DNA of 64,000 bases from Vreelandella olivaria (GTDB lineage Bacteria > Pseudomonadota > Gammaproteobacteria > Pseudomonadales > Halomonadaceae): NCBI RefSeq assembly GCF_023507745.1, contig NZ_JALPZO010000073.1:1-64000 (forward strand), given 5' to 3'. The position numbers were made by a program, and so were the translations under genes. Position 1 is the stretch's first letter, and every line of letters starts with the position of its first letter. Under the pieces are notes generated by a model. The model saw only the letters and a program-made list of their open reading frames with translations, made no database searches and was not told where the DNA came from. Below, piece after piece: positions 1-9,597 of the stretch.

Positions 1-547
1 GGGAAGCACCCGAAACTGGGAGGTCACTGGTTCAGTGTCGCTTAACCCAGGGAAAGTGCAGGAAATTGAGCGTAATAAAAAGGCTGCTTAAGAGCCGTCA
101 TTTGGACAACTGGGTTGAAAATCACCGGTATACGGAGTGGTATATTGCCTCTGGTTTAAGTATATTAATTTTATTAATTATCAGCATGTTATGCTACTTT
201 TTAGACTCCTGCCAGGCCATACCCCTTTTTTGTCTTTATATCACTCTCCCAACGTCCTTTAACCCTTCGCTTTCTGGCTTGGTTACCCACTGGTACATAC
301 CTCTCGAATTACCGGCTTGCCGCGGTGATAGTGCCATTCGACCAGTGGATTAATGCAAATTACCAATCCCTTGTACATTTCTAATGTATCTGTCTTGTTA
401 CAATTTTGTCACGGCAGGTGTTCTTTATTGCGTCTACCATAAATTGCATACCTCTTTTGCTATTGGTTCAGCCGTTGTTGTTGCTGTATGCGGTTGTGCT
501 GCGCAACTGGGTGGCAAGCTCATATCACGGATTGGATGAGGTGATTT
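1..547. other. AT-rich region without a convincing gene
   Basis: No supported gene lies before the YdeP start. An open frame at 66-353 on the plus strand would begin with TTG. It would encode about 95 residues with one strongly hydrophobic segment near residues 27-45, but it has no properly spaced ribosome-binding site and its second half looks non-coding. The stretch is clearly more AT-rich than the genes that follow. It may hold the promoter of the oxidoreductase gene, but no clear -35/-10 pair was recognised. Confidence 0.4.
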
Positions 548-2851
548 ATGCCGCATGAACTGAGGTTCAAGCCATATCGCGGCCCGGCAGGAGGCTGGGG
601 ATCTGTCAGGTCAGTTGCAAAACACATGGCGAAGGAGCGGCTTATTCCAAGTGCTGTCGCTGAACTCTCAAAGCAAAACAAACCGGAAGGGTTTATGTGT
701 GTCGGCTGTGCCTGGGCTAAGCCTGGGCATACCCGTCCTGCTGAGTTCTGTGAGAACGGCGCAAAGGCGACTTTTGCTGAAATTACCAAAAAACGAACCA
801 CGCCCGAATTCTTTGAAGCCTATACCGTCACCGAGTTGCGGGGATGGTCGGATTATGACCTGGAAAATGAAGGACGGATTACTCACCCTATGCGCTTTAG
901 CCACCAGACGGATCGGTATGAGCCGGTTAGTTGGGAAGAGGCCATTAGCGGTATTGCCAGAGAGTTGAAGGAGATTCGAGGGCGTGATCCCAGGCGTTCT
1001 GTCTTTTATGCGTCGGGTCGAGCATCGCTTGAAACGTCCTACATGTATCAGTTATTCGCGCGTATTTATGGCAATAATAATCTACCCGATAGCTCAAACA
1101 TGTGCCATGAAACTACCTCTGTAGCCTTGCCAGAGGTCATTGGTGTTCCTGTAGGAACCGTGATGTTAGAAGATTTCGATGAAGTCGATATGATTTTGTC
1201 GTTTGGTCAAAACGTGGGTTCCAATAGTCCCCGTATGCTTCATCAGCTTAAAGATGCCGTAAAGCGCGGAGCCACTGTTGCCACCTTCAACCCCTTGCGG
1301 GAGCGTGGTCTTGAGCGGTTTATCAATCCACAAGACCCACTCCAAATGCTCACACTTAACGAAACGCGTATTAGTTCGCTCTATCACCAGGTACGAGCGG
1401 GCGGTGATATTGCGGTGATTGCGGGCATTGGTAAGGCACTGCTTGATCTTGATGATGAAGCTCAAAAAGCGGGCGCTGTGCGTGTTCTCGATACTGAGTT
1501 TATTGAGCATCACACCTCTGGTTTTGAAAAAGTGGCAGCGTTTTTGAGAGCGCAAAACTGGCCTGAACTTGAACGGGAAGGCGGAGTTGCACGCAAAGAT
1601 TTGGAGGCTGTGGCTAAAGAGTATGCGCGTTCGGGCAGTGCCATTGGTATTTACGGCATGGGGCTTACTCAGCACAAACTGGGTGTCGATACTGTGCAGA
1701 TGCTGGTCAACCTTTTGCTCATGCGGGGTAATATTGGTAAGCGTGGCGCGGGTATTTGCCCGGTGCGTGGGCATTCCAATGTGCAGGGGCAGCGGACGGT
1801 GGGGATTGCTGAGAAACCTGACCTGGCACCACTGAATCAGTTGGAAAAACAGTTTGATTTCAAAGCGCCACGGGATGAAGGGCTGAATACCGTAAATGCA
1901 TGCAAGGCTATCATCAAGGGCGATGTTGATGCCTTTGTTGGGCTCGGTGGCAACTTTCTGCGCGCTATACCAGACCGCGAGCAGATGGAAAGCCACTGGA
2001 CTGACATGCAGCTTACGGTGCAGATTGCGACCAAGCTAAACAGAACACACCTTTTTAATGGACGTTCTGCCTACCTGTTGCCCTGCCTTGGCAGGATAGA
2101 GGTTGATCGTCAAAACAGTGGCGAGCAGATCGTAACAACGGAAGACTCAACGGCAATTTTTCACAAGTCCAGAGGCATGCGTACACCTGCCAGCCCACAT
2201 TTAAGATCAGAGCCCTGGATTGTTGCAGAGCTTGCTAAAGCAACCGTGGGAGCTGATGCGAATGTCAACTGGGATGGCTGGGTTGCCGATTACGCAACGA
2301 TTCGCGACGCAATGGAAGTGACGTGGCCAGAGATGTTTGCCGGGTTCAACCAGCGTATTGAGCACCCTGGTGGCTTTGCCCGCTCAATTCCGGCACGCGA
2401 GCGGATATGGAAAACAAAAAACGGAAAAGCAAATTTCACAATACCCCGAGCGCTGCAGGCAAGCTTTGATACTGGGGAGGACGATTCCATTTTGCGGCTT
2501 ATTACGCTACGCAGTAACGATCAGTTCAATACCACTATCTATGGATACAGTGATCGCTTTCGTGGCATTGAGGGAACACGCATGGTGGTTATGGTCAACC
2601 AGGAAGATATCAAGCGCTTTGGCCTGAAACGGGGAGGTGTCGTCAGCCTAACTGCCGTTTCTGATGATGGCATCCATAGAAGTATGGATGGTTTTACCGT
2701 GGTGCCTTATGACATCCCAAGGGGGTGTATTGGTGCCTATTATCCTGAAACCAATGCCTTAATCCCACTTTACCAACACGCTGAAGGCAGCCATACACCT
2801 GCGGCTAAGTCGGTGCCTGTGCGCATTTCGCTACAGGGTGCCAATATTTGA
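548..2851 (+). CDS. FdhF/YdeP-family molybdopterin oxidoreductase
   Basis: This is a 767-residue protein of the YdeP branch of the molybdopterin (bis-MGD) oxidoreductases, close to the usual family length of about 760. The N-terminus has the family's cysteine pattern (Cys51, Cys54, Cys68, in a stretch reading GFMCVGCAWAKPG), which may hold an iron-sulfur cluster. A long molybdopterin-binding region follows, with SFGQNVGSNSPRM and a Gly-rich MRGNIGKRGAGICPVRG segment, and a C-terminal cofactor-binding domain ends in a GAYYPETNALIP-like motif. E. coli YdeP is linked to acid resistance; the electron donor and substrate of this branch are unknown. The ATG has a good ribosome-binding site (GAGGTG). 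No fdhD or partner electron-transfer subunit is adjacent, so it probably acts alone in the cytoplasm. The family call is secure and the role is open. Confidence 0.9.
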   Translation: MPHELRFKPYRGPAGGWGSVRSVAKHMAKERLIPSAVAELSKQNKPEGFMCVGCAWAKPGHTRPAEFCENGAKATFAEITKKRTTPEFFEAYTVTELRGWSDYDLENEGRITHPMRFSHQTDRYEPVSWEEAISGIARELKEIRGRDPRRSVFYASGRASLETSYMYQLFARIYGNNNLPDSSNMCHETTSVALPEVIGVPVGTVMLEDFDEVDMILSFGQNVGSNSPRMLHQLKDAVKRGATVATFNPLRERGLERFINPQDPLQMLTLNETRISSLYHQVRAGGDIAVIAGIGKALLDLDDEAQKAGAVRVLDTEFIEHHTSGFEKVAAFLRAQNWPELEREGGVARKDLEAVAKEYARSGSAIGIYGMGLTQHKLGVDTVQMLVNLLLMRGNIGKRGAGICPVRGHSNVQGQRTVGIAEKPDLAPLNQLEKQFDFKAPRDEGLNTVNACKAIIKGDVDAFVGLGGNFLRAIPDREQMESHWTDMQLTVQIATKLNRTHLFNGRSAYLLPCLGRIEVDRQNSGEQIVTTEDSTAIFHKSRGMRTPASPHLRSEPWIVAELAKATVGADANVNWDGWVADYATIRDAMEVTWPEMFAGFNQRIEHPGGFARSIPARERIWKTKNGKANFTIPRALQASFDTGEDDSILRLITLRSNDQFNTTIYGYSDRFRGIEGTRMVVMVNQEDIKRFGLKRGGVVSLTAVSDDGIHRSMDGFTVVPYDIPRGCIGAYYPETNALIPLYQHAEGSHTPAAKSVPVRISLQGANI

Positions 2852-2927
2852 ATTAAATGGATTCTCTAGGGCGATCCCTGCTGTGTTTATCAGTTCAAGG
2901 CTTGTACCTGTATTAAGGAACGTACAC

Positions 2928-3167
2928 ATGAAACCTTGGTTGATCCTGATGACCCTTATGCTGCTTGTCGGCTGTGCGGTGAATAATGATTCTTTGCATG
3001 CTCAAACTGATATACGAAGGGCTGCGGCTGACTACTGCCAACGTGTGGGTGGAGAAACCGAAATACGTGAAAATCGCTTTGGGCAGGGCAGGTATTGCCG
3101 CTTGCCGAATGGACGTGTTGAGAATGAGTGGCAGTTTTATCGCTCGGAGCGTCTTGATAACCGCTAG
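2928..3167 (+). CDS. DUF333-domain small lipoprotein
   Basis: This is a 79-residue protein. Its N-terminus is a lipoprotein signal peptide with lipobox LVGC, so Cys16 would be lipidated and the protein anchored in the membrane. The mature part carries the DUF333 pattern, with AADYCQRVGG followed by a second cysteine in GRYCRLPNGR and a final W-Q-F-Y, typical of the short 'putative hemolysin' family. The ATG at 2928 is preferred over an upstream in-frame start at 2838 because it places the signal peptide at the N-terminus and follows AAGGAACG. It lies 76 bases after the oxidoreductase gene in the same direction and may be read through with it. The function of DUF333 proteins is not established. 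Confidence 0.75.
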   Translation: MKPWLILMTLMLLVGCAVNNDSLHAQTDIRRAAADYCQRVGGETEIRENRFGQGRYCRLPNGRVENEWQFYRSERLDNR

Positions 3168-3476
3168 CGATAGCATGTGGCTTTAATAGATGTGCACTAA
3201 CGTGCCATACAAGTAGGGAGATCGATTTTGCTCGTCCATCTTTATCGTGTCGGGCAATTGTTTGGGATTTGTAGGACACAAGGCCATCACCAAGACAGCA
3301 AGCGTATCCATGTATCTCTGTGATCCTTACTGCTTAGCTAAATATGGTGAAAAATCAAGCCTAGGTATGATTTGGAGAATTATTGGGCACACTAAACACA
3401 GCGGGTGCTACACTTATTGATTAGACTTAGGAATAAAAATATATTCAAAACTAATATCTGGTACATGGAGGTGGGT
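3168..3476. other. Intergenic region before chemoreceptor gene
   Basis: About 310 bases lie between the lipoprotein stop and the chemoreceptor start. It becomes AT-rich towards the receptor gene, as expected for a promoter. No open frame, strong hairpin or repeat was seen. A flagellar-type (sigma-28) promoter would make sense here, but the best candidate fits poorly. Confidence 0.4.
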
Positions 3477-5135
3477 ATGCGCAATAATGGTTATGTTTCT
3501 CAAATAAACTATCCTATTGATCCTGATGATTTCCTAATATCCCGAACAGATTCAAATGGGTATATTACCTATGCAAATCCGCGTTTTATTGAAGTAAGTG
3601 GCTTTGATGCTGAAGAGTTAATCAATGAACCCCATAACGTGGTCCGGCACCCTGATATGCCGCCGGAAGTCTATCGTGATATGTGGAAAACCCTGCGTGA
3701 GGGGCGCTCCTGGCAAGGGTATGTGAAAAACCGCCGTAAGAATGGTGATCATTACTGGGTTCATGCGAATGTGGTTCCAGTCGTGGAACAAGGCGAGTTA
3801 CAGGGCTATGCGTCTTTACGTTCATACGCAGGAGAAGATAAAGCCCGCTACTTTGAAAAAATTTACCGTCAGATGCGTGAAAAGAGTTGCTCTTATTACC
3901 TAAAACGGGGAAATCTAAAGCGGCGAGGTGTGCTGGGTTTACTGCCTCAGTTCAGTGTTAAAAGCGTCTATTCCAGGGTGGCAGTGGTAACTGTTTTGAG
4001 TGTTGGGCTATTAGTTTCGGGTATGGTGGCTAGTGCTCATTGGGCACTGACAATATGGCAAGCAATGATGTGTGCATTTATTTTAAGTGCACTGTTGCTT
4101 GGGGTTAATGTGGCTGTGTTAGGCTCTCTTCCTGGCGCTATCCGTTCACTTAAAGATATTGCACTTCAGTTGGCAGCTGGAAACCTGAACGCTACTGTTC
4201 CCTCAACCCAGCGGCATACTTTAAAAAGCACACTGGATGCACTTCAGTTAATGCGTCGCTCCTTGTTATCAATGGCAAATGATATTCAACGTAATATGAA
4301 TGTCATTTCACCAGTTGTGGATGAAATCGTCAGCAATAATAGCAATATGTCCGACCGTCTCGAACAGCAGGCCAGTGCAGTACAGCAAACGGCAGCCAGC
4401 ATGGAAGAAATATCGAGTACGGTCAGGCAGAGTGCGAGTAATGCTCAGTTAGCCAGTCAGGCAGCAGAGGGAAATCTGCATGAGGTAGACAGCGCGACCC
4501 GGCTAACCGATGAGTTGAATCGTGCCATGGAGGATTTAACGAATAAGTCAGAAAGAATGAAAGTAATGGTGCAGACGATTGACACGATTGCCTTCCAGAC
4601 GAATATCCTGGCGTTGAATGCATCGGTGGAAGCGGCAAGAGCTGGCGAGCATGGTCTTGGCTTTGCAGTGGTTGCCCAAGAAGTGCGTAAGCTCTCCAAT
4701 CAAACCGCCGAAGCTGCGAAGGAGGTACAGGGGATGATTGAAAGCACTAATCAAAGCGTTATCGAAAGTGCTGCCCATACTCACGAGACACGTGCTGCAA
4801 CGTTAAGAATTCGCACGGCAAGCCAAAAAGTAAATGATTTGATGGAAGAGATAAGCCGGGCGGCTACGGAGCAAAGTGATGGTATTTCTCAAGTTGGGGT
4901 GGCGATCACCCATATTGATACGACGACGCAAGCCAGTGTAAGGGATATGGAGAGTTATCGCCGCGTAGCCGATGCCCTACGTGGAGAGGCTACCTCGCTA
5001 AGGAACAGTGTCAATGCATTTCGTACTGCGCAAAGTCGGCACCCATACCCTATTGGGATGGATCTTAATGCCAAGTATGCGAGCCACCAGGAAGCACTGC
5101 CTGGTGGGCTTAAGATAACACGGCCCTCCTTTTAG
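3477..5135 (+). CDS. PAS-containing, Aer-like chemoreceptor (methyl-accepting chemotaxis protein)
   Basis: This is a 552-residue chemoreceptor. Residues 10-120 form a PAS domain (for example [12 protein letters not shown] and [16 protein letters not shown]) like the FAD-binding sensor of Aer. Next come two closely spaced hydrophobic segments at about 190-235 with almost no periplasmic loop, then a HAMP-like linker and the signalling domain. The signalling hairpin tip reads [20 protein letters not shown], followed by [13 protein letters not shown]. With no periplasmic sensor domain, the receptor should sense an internal signal such as redox state or energy level. No NWETF-type tail pentapeptide for CheR docking is present. 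The start was set at the ATG after GGAGGTGGGT; upstream in-frame starts lack such a site. It is probably a single-gene unit. Confidence 0.9.
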   Translation: MRNNGYVSQINYPIDPDDFLISRTDSNGYITYANPRFIEVSGFDAEELINEPHNVVRHPDMPPEVYRDMWKTLREGRSWQGYVKNRRKNGDHYWVHANVVPVVEQGELQGYASLRSYAGEDKARYFEKIYRQMREKSCSYYLKRGNLKRRGVLGLLPQFSVKSVYSRVAVVTVLSVGLLVSGMVASAHWALTIWQAMMCAFILSALLLGVNVAVLGSLPGAIRSLKDIALQLAAGNLNATVPSTQRHTLKSTLDALQLMRRSLLSMANDIQRNMNVISPVVDEIVSNNSNMSDRLEQQASAVQQTAASMEEISSTVRQSASNAQLASQAAEGNLHEVDSATRLTDELNRAMEDLTNKSERMKVMVQTIDTIAFQTNILALNASVEAARAGEHGLGFAVVAQEVRKLSNQTAEAAKEVQGMIESTNQSVIESAAHTHETRAATLRIRTASQKVNDLMEEISRAATEQSDGISQVGVAITHIDTTTQASVRDMESYRRVADALRGEATSLRNSVNAFRTAQSRHPYPIGMDLNAKYASHQEALPGGLKITRPSF

Positions 5136-5243
5136 TTTCAGGAGTCACTTACCCCTAGCCCTCTGGATAAAACCGGCTGCCAATATACATAACAAGCCGC
5201 ATTTGCTGATGGAAAGCCGAAACTTAATATGCTGGCAAGATAA

Positions 5244-5999
5244 TTATCCTGCGTGAGACGCCGCATCAACGTGAAAGCGGCTGCCTAACCGATAACGCGT
5301 CGAGGGATGGAGAAATTGAACATAGGTGACAACGCGTGAGGCGCTCCATGTGCGTCGCATCAGGGCTAAGCATGGCTCATTGGGTTCAATGTCGAGAGCT
5401 TCGGCATCCTCTTCTGAGGGCAAAAGTGCATCGACGATATGCTCGATTTCGTCAACAGGAATAGTATTAAGTAGATAGCGCGAGGGCTGTAGCGTGTCGT
5501 TGAACTGCTGATGAATAAAGTCAGGTGCCATGGCTGGTGACACATAGCGCTCCTCAAGCTGAACTGCGAGACCCTCTTCATAATGCACGCAGCGTAGGTG
5601 ATACACCGAACTGCCGGTCGGTAGCTCAAGGGCTGAGGCAATGGTAAAGGGGGCGGCCACCCGCCCGAGTTCAAGCACCTCGCAGTGATAACGGTGGCCA
5701 CGTAGAAGGATTTCGTCCGCAATATTGGCGATTTGTAGCAAGTTGGAGTGGGGCTTGCGCTCAGCAATGAAAGTACCTACGCCGCTGGTGCGCTCTAGAT
5801 AGCCTTCATTAGTGAGTTCCCTTAGTGCCCGGTTAATCGTCATGCGTGACATACCGAGTTCATGCACTAACTGGTTTTCAGATGGAATCATGTCACCCGG
5901 TTTCCAATATCCAGAAGCCGTGCGATCAAGCACAAACTGCTTGGCCTGCAAATAAAGTGCCTTTGGTGTGGCCGCGCTATCGGTGTCGGTTTTTTTCAT
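5244..5999 (-). CDS. hutC: Histidine utilisation repressor HutC (GntR family)
   Basis: This is a 251-residue GntR/HutC-family regulator. The N-terminal winged helix-turn-helix reads PGDMIPSENQLVHELGMSR and TINRALRELTNEGYLER, and the C-terminal UTRA ligand-binding domain runs from about residue 95 to 245. HutC proteins repress hut genes and are released by urocanate. Here hutC is the last gene of the minus-strand operon that starts with the ABC transporter, 36 bases after the PhyH gene, and it has a GGAG ribosome-binding site. The TGTATATACA palindromes at five promoters in this region are the likely operators, including the one upstream of its own operon, so autoregulation is expected. Assignment rests on family pattern plus context. 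Confidence 0.92.
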   Translation of the reverse strand: MKKTDTDSAATPKALYLQAKQFVLDRTASGYWKPGDMIPSENQLVHELGMSRMTINRALRELTNEGYLERTSGVGTFIAERKPHSNLLQIANIADEILLRGHRYHCEVLELGRVAAPFTIASALELPTGSSVYHLRCVHYEEGLAVQLEERYVSPAMAPDFIHQQFNDTLQPSRYLLNTIPVDEIEHIVDALLPSEEDAEALDIEPNEPCLALMRRTWSASRVVTYVQFLHPSTRYRLGSRFHVDAASHAG

Positions 6000-6035
6000 C
6001 CACTACTCCATTTGCAACATAATGAGGCCTGGATT

Positions 6036-6851
6036 CTATGGTTGTTGGTAAACAACAGGGAATTCCGGCCCCGTCAACGCATCGCCATCCTGCAAGGTGA
6101 GGTTTGCAAAGGGTGGAGAGCCTTTTCCACCCCGGTCGACGAAACGCGCATTGTCGCCTACCCAGCGAGCAGAGAATACCCTACGACGTTGTGTCGTGGT
6201 GTTGGCTGAAGCCCCATGTACGGTTCGGAAATCAAACGCGACGGCGTCTCCCGGTTCTAACGCCCACTGTAGTATGCGGTAATTTGAGGGATCGGCATCG
6301 ATATCCGGTAGCTCTTCACGGGTATCATCTTGATAAAGGTCGGTGCCATCAAAGCGTTTGGGGCGGTGAAGCTTGTTCCACTGGTGTGAGCCAGCAATAC
6401 ATTTAAGCGAAGTCTCCATTGCCACGGGATCTAACGGAATCCAAAAGCTAACGCACTGGGTACTTTCCACACAATAGTAGGGCTGATCCTGGTGCCAGGG
6501 GGTTATCTGAGAGGAGCCGGGCTCTTTAACCAACACGTGGTCATGGAAGAACTGCGCTTGCTGGGACCCCATGAGCTTACACGCAAGCTCTGCGGTGGCA
6601 GACGCTTCAACAAAACGCGAAAAAGGCTCGATACGCTGCCAGTTGCATAGATCCTGGAAGAAGGGCGCTGAACCATCACTCGGCTGGTAGGAGCGTTCCA
6701 ATGGGCTGGGTGATGCGATTAGTGCCTCGACCCCTTCACGTAGCGGCGCTATCCAATCGCTGAAGAAACCGCGTAGTACCACGGCACCTTCCCGCTGAAA
6801 GGTTGCAAGCACCGAGTCATCCAGGCTGACAGTTATGTTCATCGTACGCAT
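6036..6851 (-). CDS. Phytanoyl-CoA dioxygenase (PhyH)-family Fe(II)/2-oxoglutarate oxygenase
   Basis: This 271-residue protein belongs to the PhyH family of non-heme iron, 2-oxoglutarate-dependent oxygenases. The iron ligands are visible: His120 and Asp122 in TPWHQDQPYY, and the distal His212 in TVHGASAN. Family members hydroxylate or demethylate small molecules; ectoine hydroxylase is one relative, but this gene is not beside ectoine genes. It sits between the aminotransferase and hutC in the operon expected to be HutC-controlled, so its substrate is probably a histidine-related or methylated amino acid. The ATG at 6851 follows AAGG; a GTG at 6863 and another ATG at 6842 are alternatives. 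The reaction is inferred only at family level. Confidence 0.85.
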   Translation of the reverse strand: MRTMNITVSLDDSVLATFQREGAVVLRGFFSDWIAPLREGVEALIASPSPLERSYQPSDGSAPFFQDLCNWQRIEPFSRFVEASATAELACKLMGSQQAQFFHDHVLVKEPGSSQITPWHQDQPYYCVESTQCVSFWIPLDPVAMETSLKCIAGSHQWNKLHRPKRFDGTDLYQDDTREELPDIDADPSNYRILQWALEPGDAVAFDFRTVHGASANTTTQRRRVFSARWVGDNARFVDRGGKGSPPFANLTLQDGDALTGPEFPVVYQQP

Positions 6852-6921
6852 TGCTTTAAGCACCTTATAAAGAGGTTGAGATAGCCATGTCAGAGCGTTG
6901 CAAGCATGTTAATTACGAGCA

Positions 6922-8052
6922 TCACGGAATCATTGGAGGGCGCAGTGAGCGCGAGAGCGCGGCAAGAAACTGGTCGTTCTCATCCGGGCTTCCGATCGAC
7001 ACACGAGTCCAACAGGTATATTCCGGCTCGAGCCAAGGCTTAACGATCACGCCGTACGCCAGCAGCGTCTCATGCAATTGCGCTGAGGGTTGATCAGTTT
7101 CGAAAAACAAAAAGTTAGTTAGTGAAGGCACGACATTGATCCCCATCTCAGTCAGCGCCTGGTTGAGCCTTTCGCGCTCGCGAATCGTTGCGGCGAGGCC
7201 TGCTTGCAGGTGTGCTTCATCTTGTAACGCTGCAAGGGCTGCGACCTGGGCGAGGCGGTTGACGTTAAAAGGTGTGCGCAGGCGATCAATTAAGTCGGCC
7301 AATGCCGCACTGCTGACAACGCCATAGCCCACACGTAGTCCTGCCAATGCGTAGGCTTTTGAGAAAGTCCTTAAAACGATCCAGGGAGTCTGCTGTTCGG
7401 CCAGTTGAGTCAGCACATCCGGATAACCAGGGCTGGCCAGGGCATACTCGTAGTAGGCCTCGTCGAAGACCAGTAGCGTGGCCGGTGTAAGCGCACTGAG
7501 TATCTGCTCCAGTTGGCTTGCCGATAGTGCGCTGCCCACCGGGTTGGAGGGTGAGGAGAACATCAGCATGCGGGGTGGCACGGCCAGCGCATCGATTAGC
7601 CCTTCAATATCGAATCCACCATCGGCCAGCATAGGCACTGCGTGAACCTGTGCTCCTAACGAGTGAGGGTAGAGCGTATGCAGGCCAAATGCTGGAGTGA
7701 TGGTGACCAGCTTGTCGCCATGGTCAAGAAACACCCGGCATAAAATGGCAATCAGATCCTCTGAGCCATTGCCAAATACCATTTGCTCGGGGGTAACCCC
7801 CAAACGTGCTGACAGGGCATCCCGCAACAGGCTGCAGGCGGCGTCGGGGTAGAGACCGCTATCCGCCATCGCGCTTGAGATTGCCGCACCCACCTGGGGT
7901 GAGGGGCCATACGGATTTTCGTTACTGCCGAGTTTTGCGATCTGTGATACCCCAAATCGCTTAGCTACCTGCTCGCTGGAGAGTCCGGCATTGTAGCGCT
8001 GAAGTTCGCGAACCTCACGGCGCGCCAGGGGAGTGGGGTCGTTGGGCAGCAT
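6922..8052 (-). CDS. Histidinol-phosphate aminotransferase-like PLP enzyme (HisC family)
   Basis: This is a 376-residue fold-type I aminotransferase resembling HisC. Features are LGSNENPYGPSP near residue 41, FDEAYYEY near 197, and the PLP lysine Lys232 in RTFSKAYALAGLR. It lies in a catabolic transporter operon, not with histidine biosynthesis genes, and its start overlaps the ATPase stop by one base (TAATG). Biosynthesis is therefore unlikely. Transamination between histidine and imidazolepyruvate, or of an aromatic amino acid, fits better. Together with the GlcD-like oxidase in the hutH operon it could feed imidazolelactate into histidine. That role is an inference; the fold and chemistry are well supported. 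Confidence 0.85.
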   Translation of the reverse strand: MLPNDPTPLARREVRELQRYNAGLSSEQVAKRFGVSQIAKLGSNENPYGPSPQVGAAISSAMADSGLYPDAACSLLRDALSARLGVTPEQMVFGNGSEDLIAILCRVFLDHGDKLVTITPAFGLHTLYPHSLGAQVHAVPMLADGGFDIEGLIDALAVPPRMLMFSSPSNPVGSALSASQLEQILSALTPATLLVFDEAYYEYALASPGYPDVLTQLAEQQTPWIVLRTFSKAYALAGLRVGYGVVSSAALADLIDRLRTPFNVNRLAQVAALAALQDEAHLQAGLAATIRERERLNQALTEMGINVVPSLTNFLFFETDQPSAQLHETLLAYGVIVKPWLEPEYTCWTRVSIGSPDENDQFLAALSRSLRPPMIP

Positions 8053-8921
8053 TAGTTCTCCTGCTCCGGCGTGGTGTGCCAGAAAGCGTTGCGATCAAGG
8101 TAGTTCTGTAGAAACTGGCGTAGACGAGGGTGCTGAGTGTCACGAAATACTTCGCTTGGTGTGCCGCGTGCGACGATACTGCCTTGATCGAGAAAGACGA
8201 CGCTATTGGCGACTTGGGCGGCAAAGCCCATTTCGTGGGTCACCACCACCATCGTCATACCTTCCAGTGCGAGCTGCTTCATTACCGCCAGCACTTCTCC
8301 TACCAATTCGGGATCAAGTGCCGAGGTTGGTTCATCAAAGAGCATGATCTTGGGTTCCATGGCCAGGGCTCGGGCAATTGCCACACGTTGCTGCTGTCCC
8401 CCGGAGAGTCGCGCTGGGTACTGGTGTGCCTTCTCGGCAAGCCCCACCTTTTCAAGTACCGTCATGGCGCGTTTTTCGGCATCGCTGCGCTTCATGCGCC
8501 TCACCCGTACCAGGGCTTCAGTGACATTGCCCATGGCCGTCATATGAGGCCAGAGGTTGAACTGCTGGAAGACGATGCCAAGGTTGCGCCGGGCCTGGTT
8601 AAGCCGGTTTCGTCCGGCGTGTTTTCGTCGCCCTCTGTCATCAATTTCCCAACCCAGTAATCGCCCTTCGATATGGATTTCCCCCTCGTCATACTCCTCC
8701 AGGAACGCCATGCTGCGAAGTAGCGTGCTTTTGCCGGAGCCTGAGGGGCCGATTAAACAGACCACCTCCGAGTGATGCACATCCAGGTTAATGTTAGAAA
8801 GCACCTGATGGTTGCCGTAGCGCTTACCAACGGCGGAAAGATGTATGATCGGCGTGGCTGTATTAGCGCCTTTAGCCGGTTCTGTTGAGATAGTGGTAGT
8901 AGGGGAGAGAGTGAGAGGCAT
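8052..8921 (-). CDS. Polar amino acid ABC transporter, ATP-binding subunit
   Basis: This is a 289-residue ATPase of the polar amino acid (HisP/GlnQ) class. Walker A is GPSGSGKST, the signature is [15 protein letters not shown], and Walker B with the following D-loop is [12 protein letters not shown]; the switch His is in [11 protein letters not shown] roughly 25-residue Ser/Thr-rich extension precedes the domain. The start at 8921 was chosen because CAGGAG lies just upstream; a longer in-frame version would run into the preceding permease gene. With two permeases and a binding protein it forms a complete importer. Context points to histidine or a related compound as the substrate. Confidence 0.93.
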   Translation of the reverse strand: MPLTLSPTTTISTEPAKGANTATPIIHLSAVGKRYGNHQVLSNINLDVHHSEVVCLIGPSGSGKSTLLRSMAFLEEYDEGEIHIEGRLLGWEIDDRGRRKHAGRNRLNQARRNLGIVFQQFNLWPHMTAMGNVTEALVRVRRMKRSDAEKRAMTVLEKVGLAEKAHQYPARLSGGQQQRVAIARALAMEPKIMLFDEPTSALDPELVGEVLAVMKQLALEGMTMVVVTHEMGFAAQVANSVVFLDQGSIVARGTPSEVFRDTQHPRLRQFLQNYLDRNAFWHTTPEQEN

Positions 8922-8934
8922 GGCTGGCTCCTGT

Positions 8935-9597
8935 TCAGCGCTGCAAATAAGTGCCGACGCGGCGCTCAAGCCATCTGCCCGCGCGTGAGGTGATCTCGAT
9001 AAGCAATAGATAGGCGATACATAGCACCAAAAGCGTTTCAATAAAGGTGAAGGTGCGGGTACCAATACCGGTAAGCACGGCGGTTAGCTCCGGCACCGTG
9101 ATAATGGAGAGGACGGCGGTCTCTTTGCACAGGATGGTCAGCATATTGACGATCGCTGGCAGAATGAGCACCAGCATCTGTGGCAGCTGTACCCGCCACA
9201 GTAAGTCAAAGCGGCTAAGCCCGAGGCATTCGCCTGCTTCAAGTTGCCCGCGGGGGACGGCGGCAAAACCGCTACGAAATATTTCGGCAAAATAGACGCT
9301 GCTGTAGCCGGCGATACACAGCACACCCGCCGTCACCGCGCCAAGTCTTACACCGAATGCTGGACCGCCGTAATAGACCAGGAAGAGAATCACCAAAAAG
9401 GGAGTGCCGCGTACCAGTTCAATGACTCCGCGCAGCAATAGCTGAAGTGGACGACCGCCAAATAGCATTAGCGCCGCGATCACCAATCCAGCCACGATGC
9501 CCAGAGCGCTGCCTGCCAACCACGTATAGATAGTGACTAAAAACGCGTTCCAGATTGCTCCGGCGTTGGCGGTAATGATAGTGAGATCGAAAGTCAC
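8935..9597 (-). CDS. Polar amino acid ABC transporter, permease subunit
   Basis: This is a 220-residue inner-membrane permease of the His/Glu/Gln/Arg/opine 3-TM family, with about five hydrophobic segments. The cytoplasmic EAA-like loop that contacts the ATPase is visible at about residues 122-142 ([20 protein letters not shown]). Its start overlaps the end of the preceding permease by four bases (ATGA), and the ATPase gene follows after 13 bases, so the subunits are translationally coupled. It should pair with the neighbouring permease as a heterodimer. Confidence 0.92.
   Translation of the reverse strand: MTFDLTIITANAGAIWNAFLVTIYTWLAGSALGIVAGLVIAALMLFGGRPLQLLLRGVIELVRGTPFLVILFLVYYGGPAFGVRLGAVTAGVLCIAGYSSVYFAEIFRSGFAAVPRGQLEAGECLGLSRFDLLWRVQLPQMLVLILPAIVNMLTILCKETAVLSIITVPELTAVLTGIGTRTFTFIETLLVLCIAYLLLIEITSRAGRWLERRVGTYLQR

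Noticed and set aside
1166-1996. Long open frame on the minus strand inside the YdeP gene
   Set aside because: It lies wholly antisense to a well-supported 767-residue gene, resembles no protein family and has no ribosome-binding site.
3343-3375. Possible sigma-28 flagellar promoter before the chemoreceptor (TAAA then GCCTAGGT)
   Set aside because: The spacing is one base off and only about half of the -10 consensus matches.
5084-5107. Perfect 8-bp stem CCACCAGG/CCTGGTGG near the end of the chemoreceptor gene, considered as a terminator
   Set aside because: It lies inside the coding sequence and is not followed directly by a T-run.
6036-6851. Ectoine hydroxylase (EctD) as the identity of the PhyH-family gene
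   Set aside because: No ectABC genes are near, the length and the motif context differ from EctD, and the gene is within the hut regulon.
6922-8052. Annotation as biosynthetic hisC
   Set aside because: The gene lies in a catabolic importer operon with hutC and no other histidine biosynthesis genes are present.
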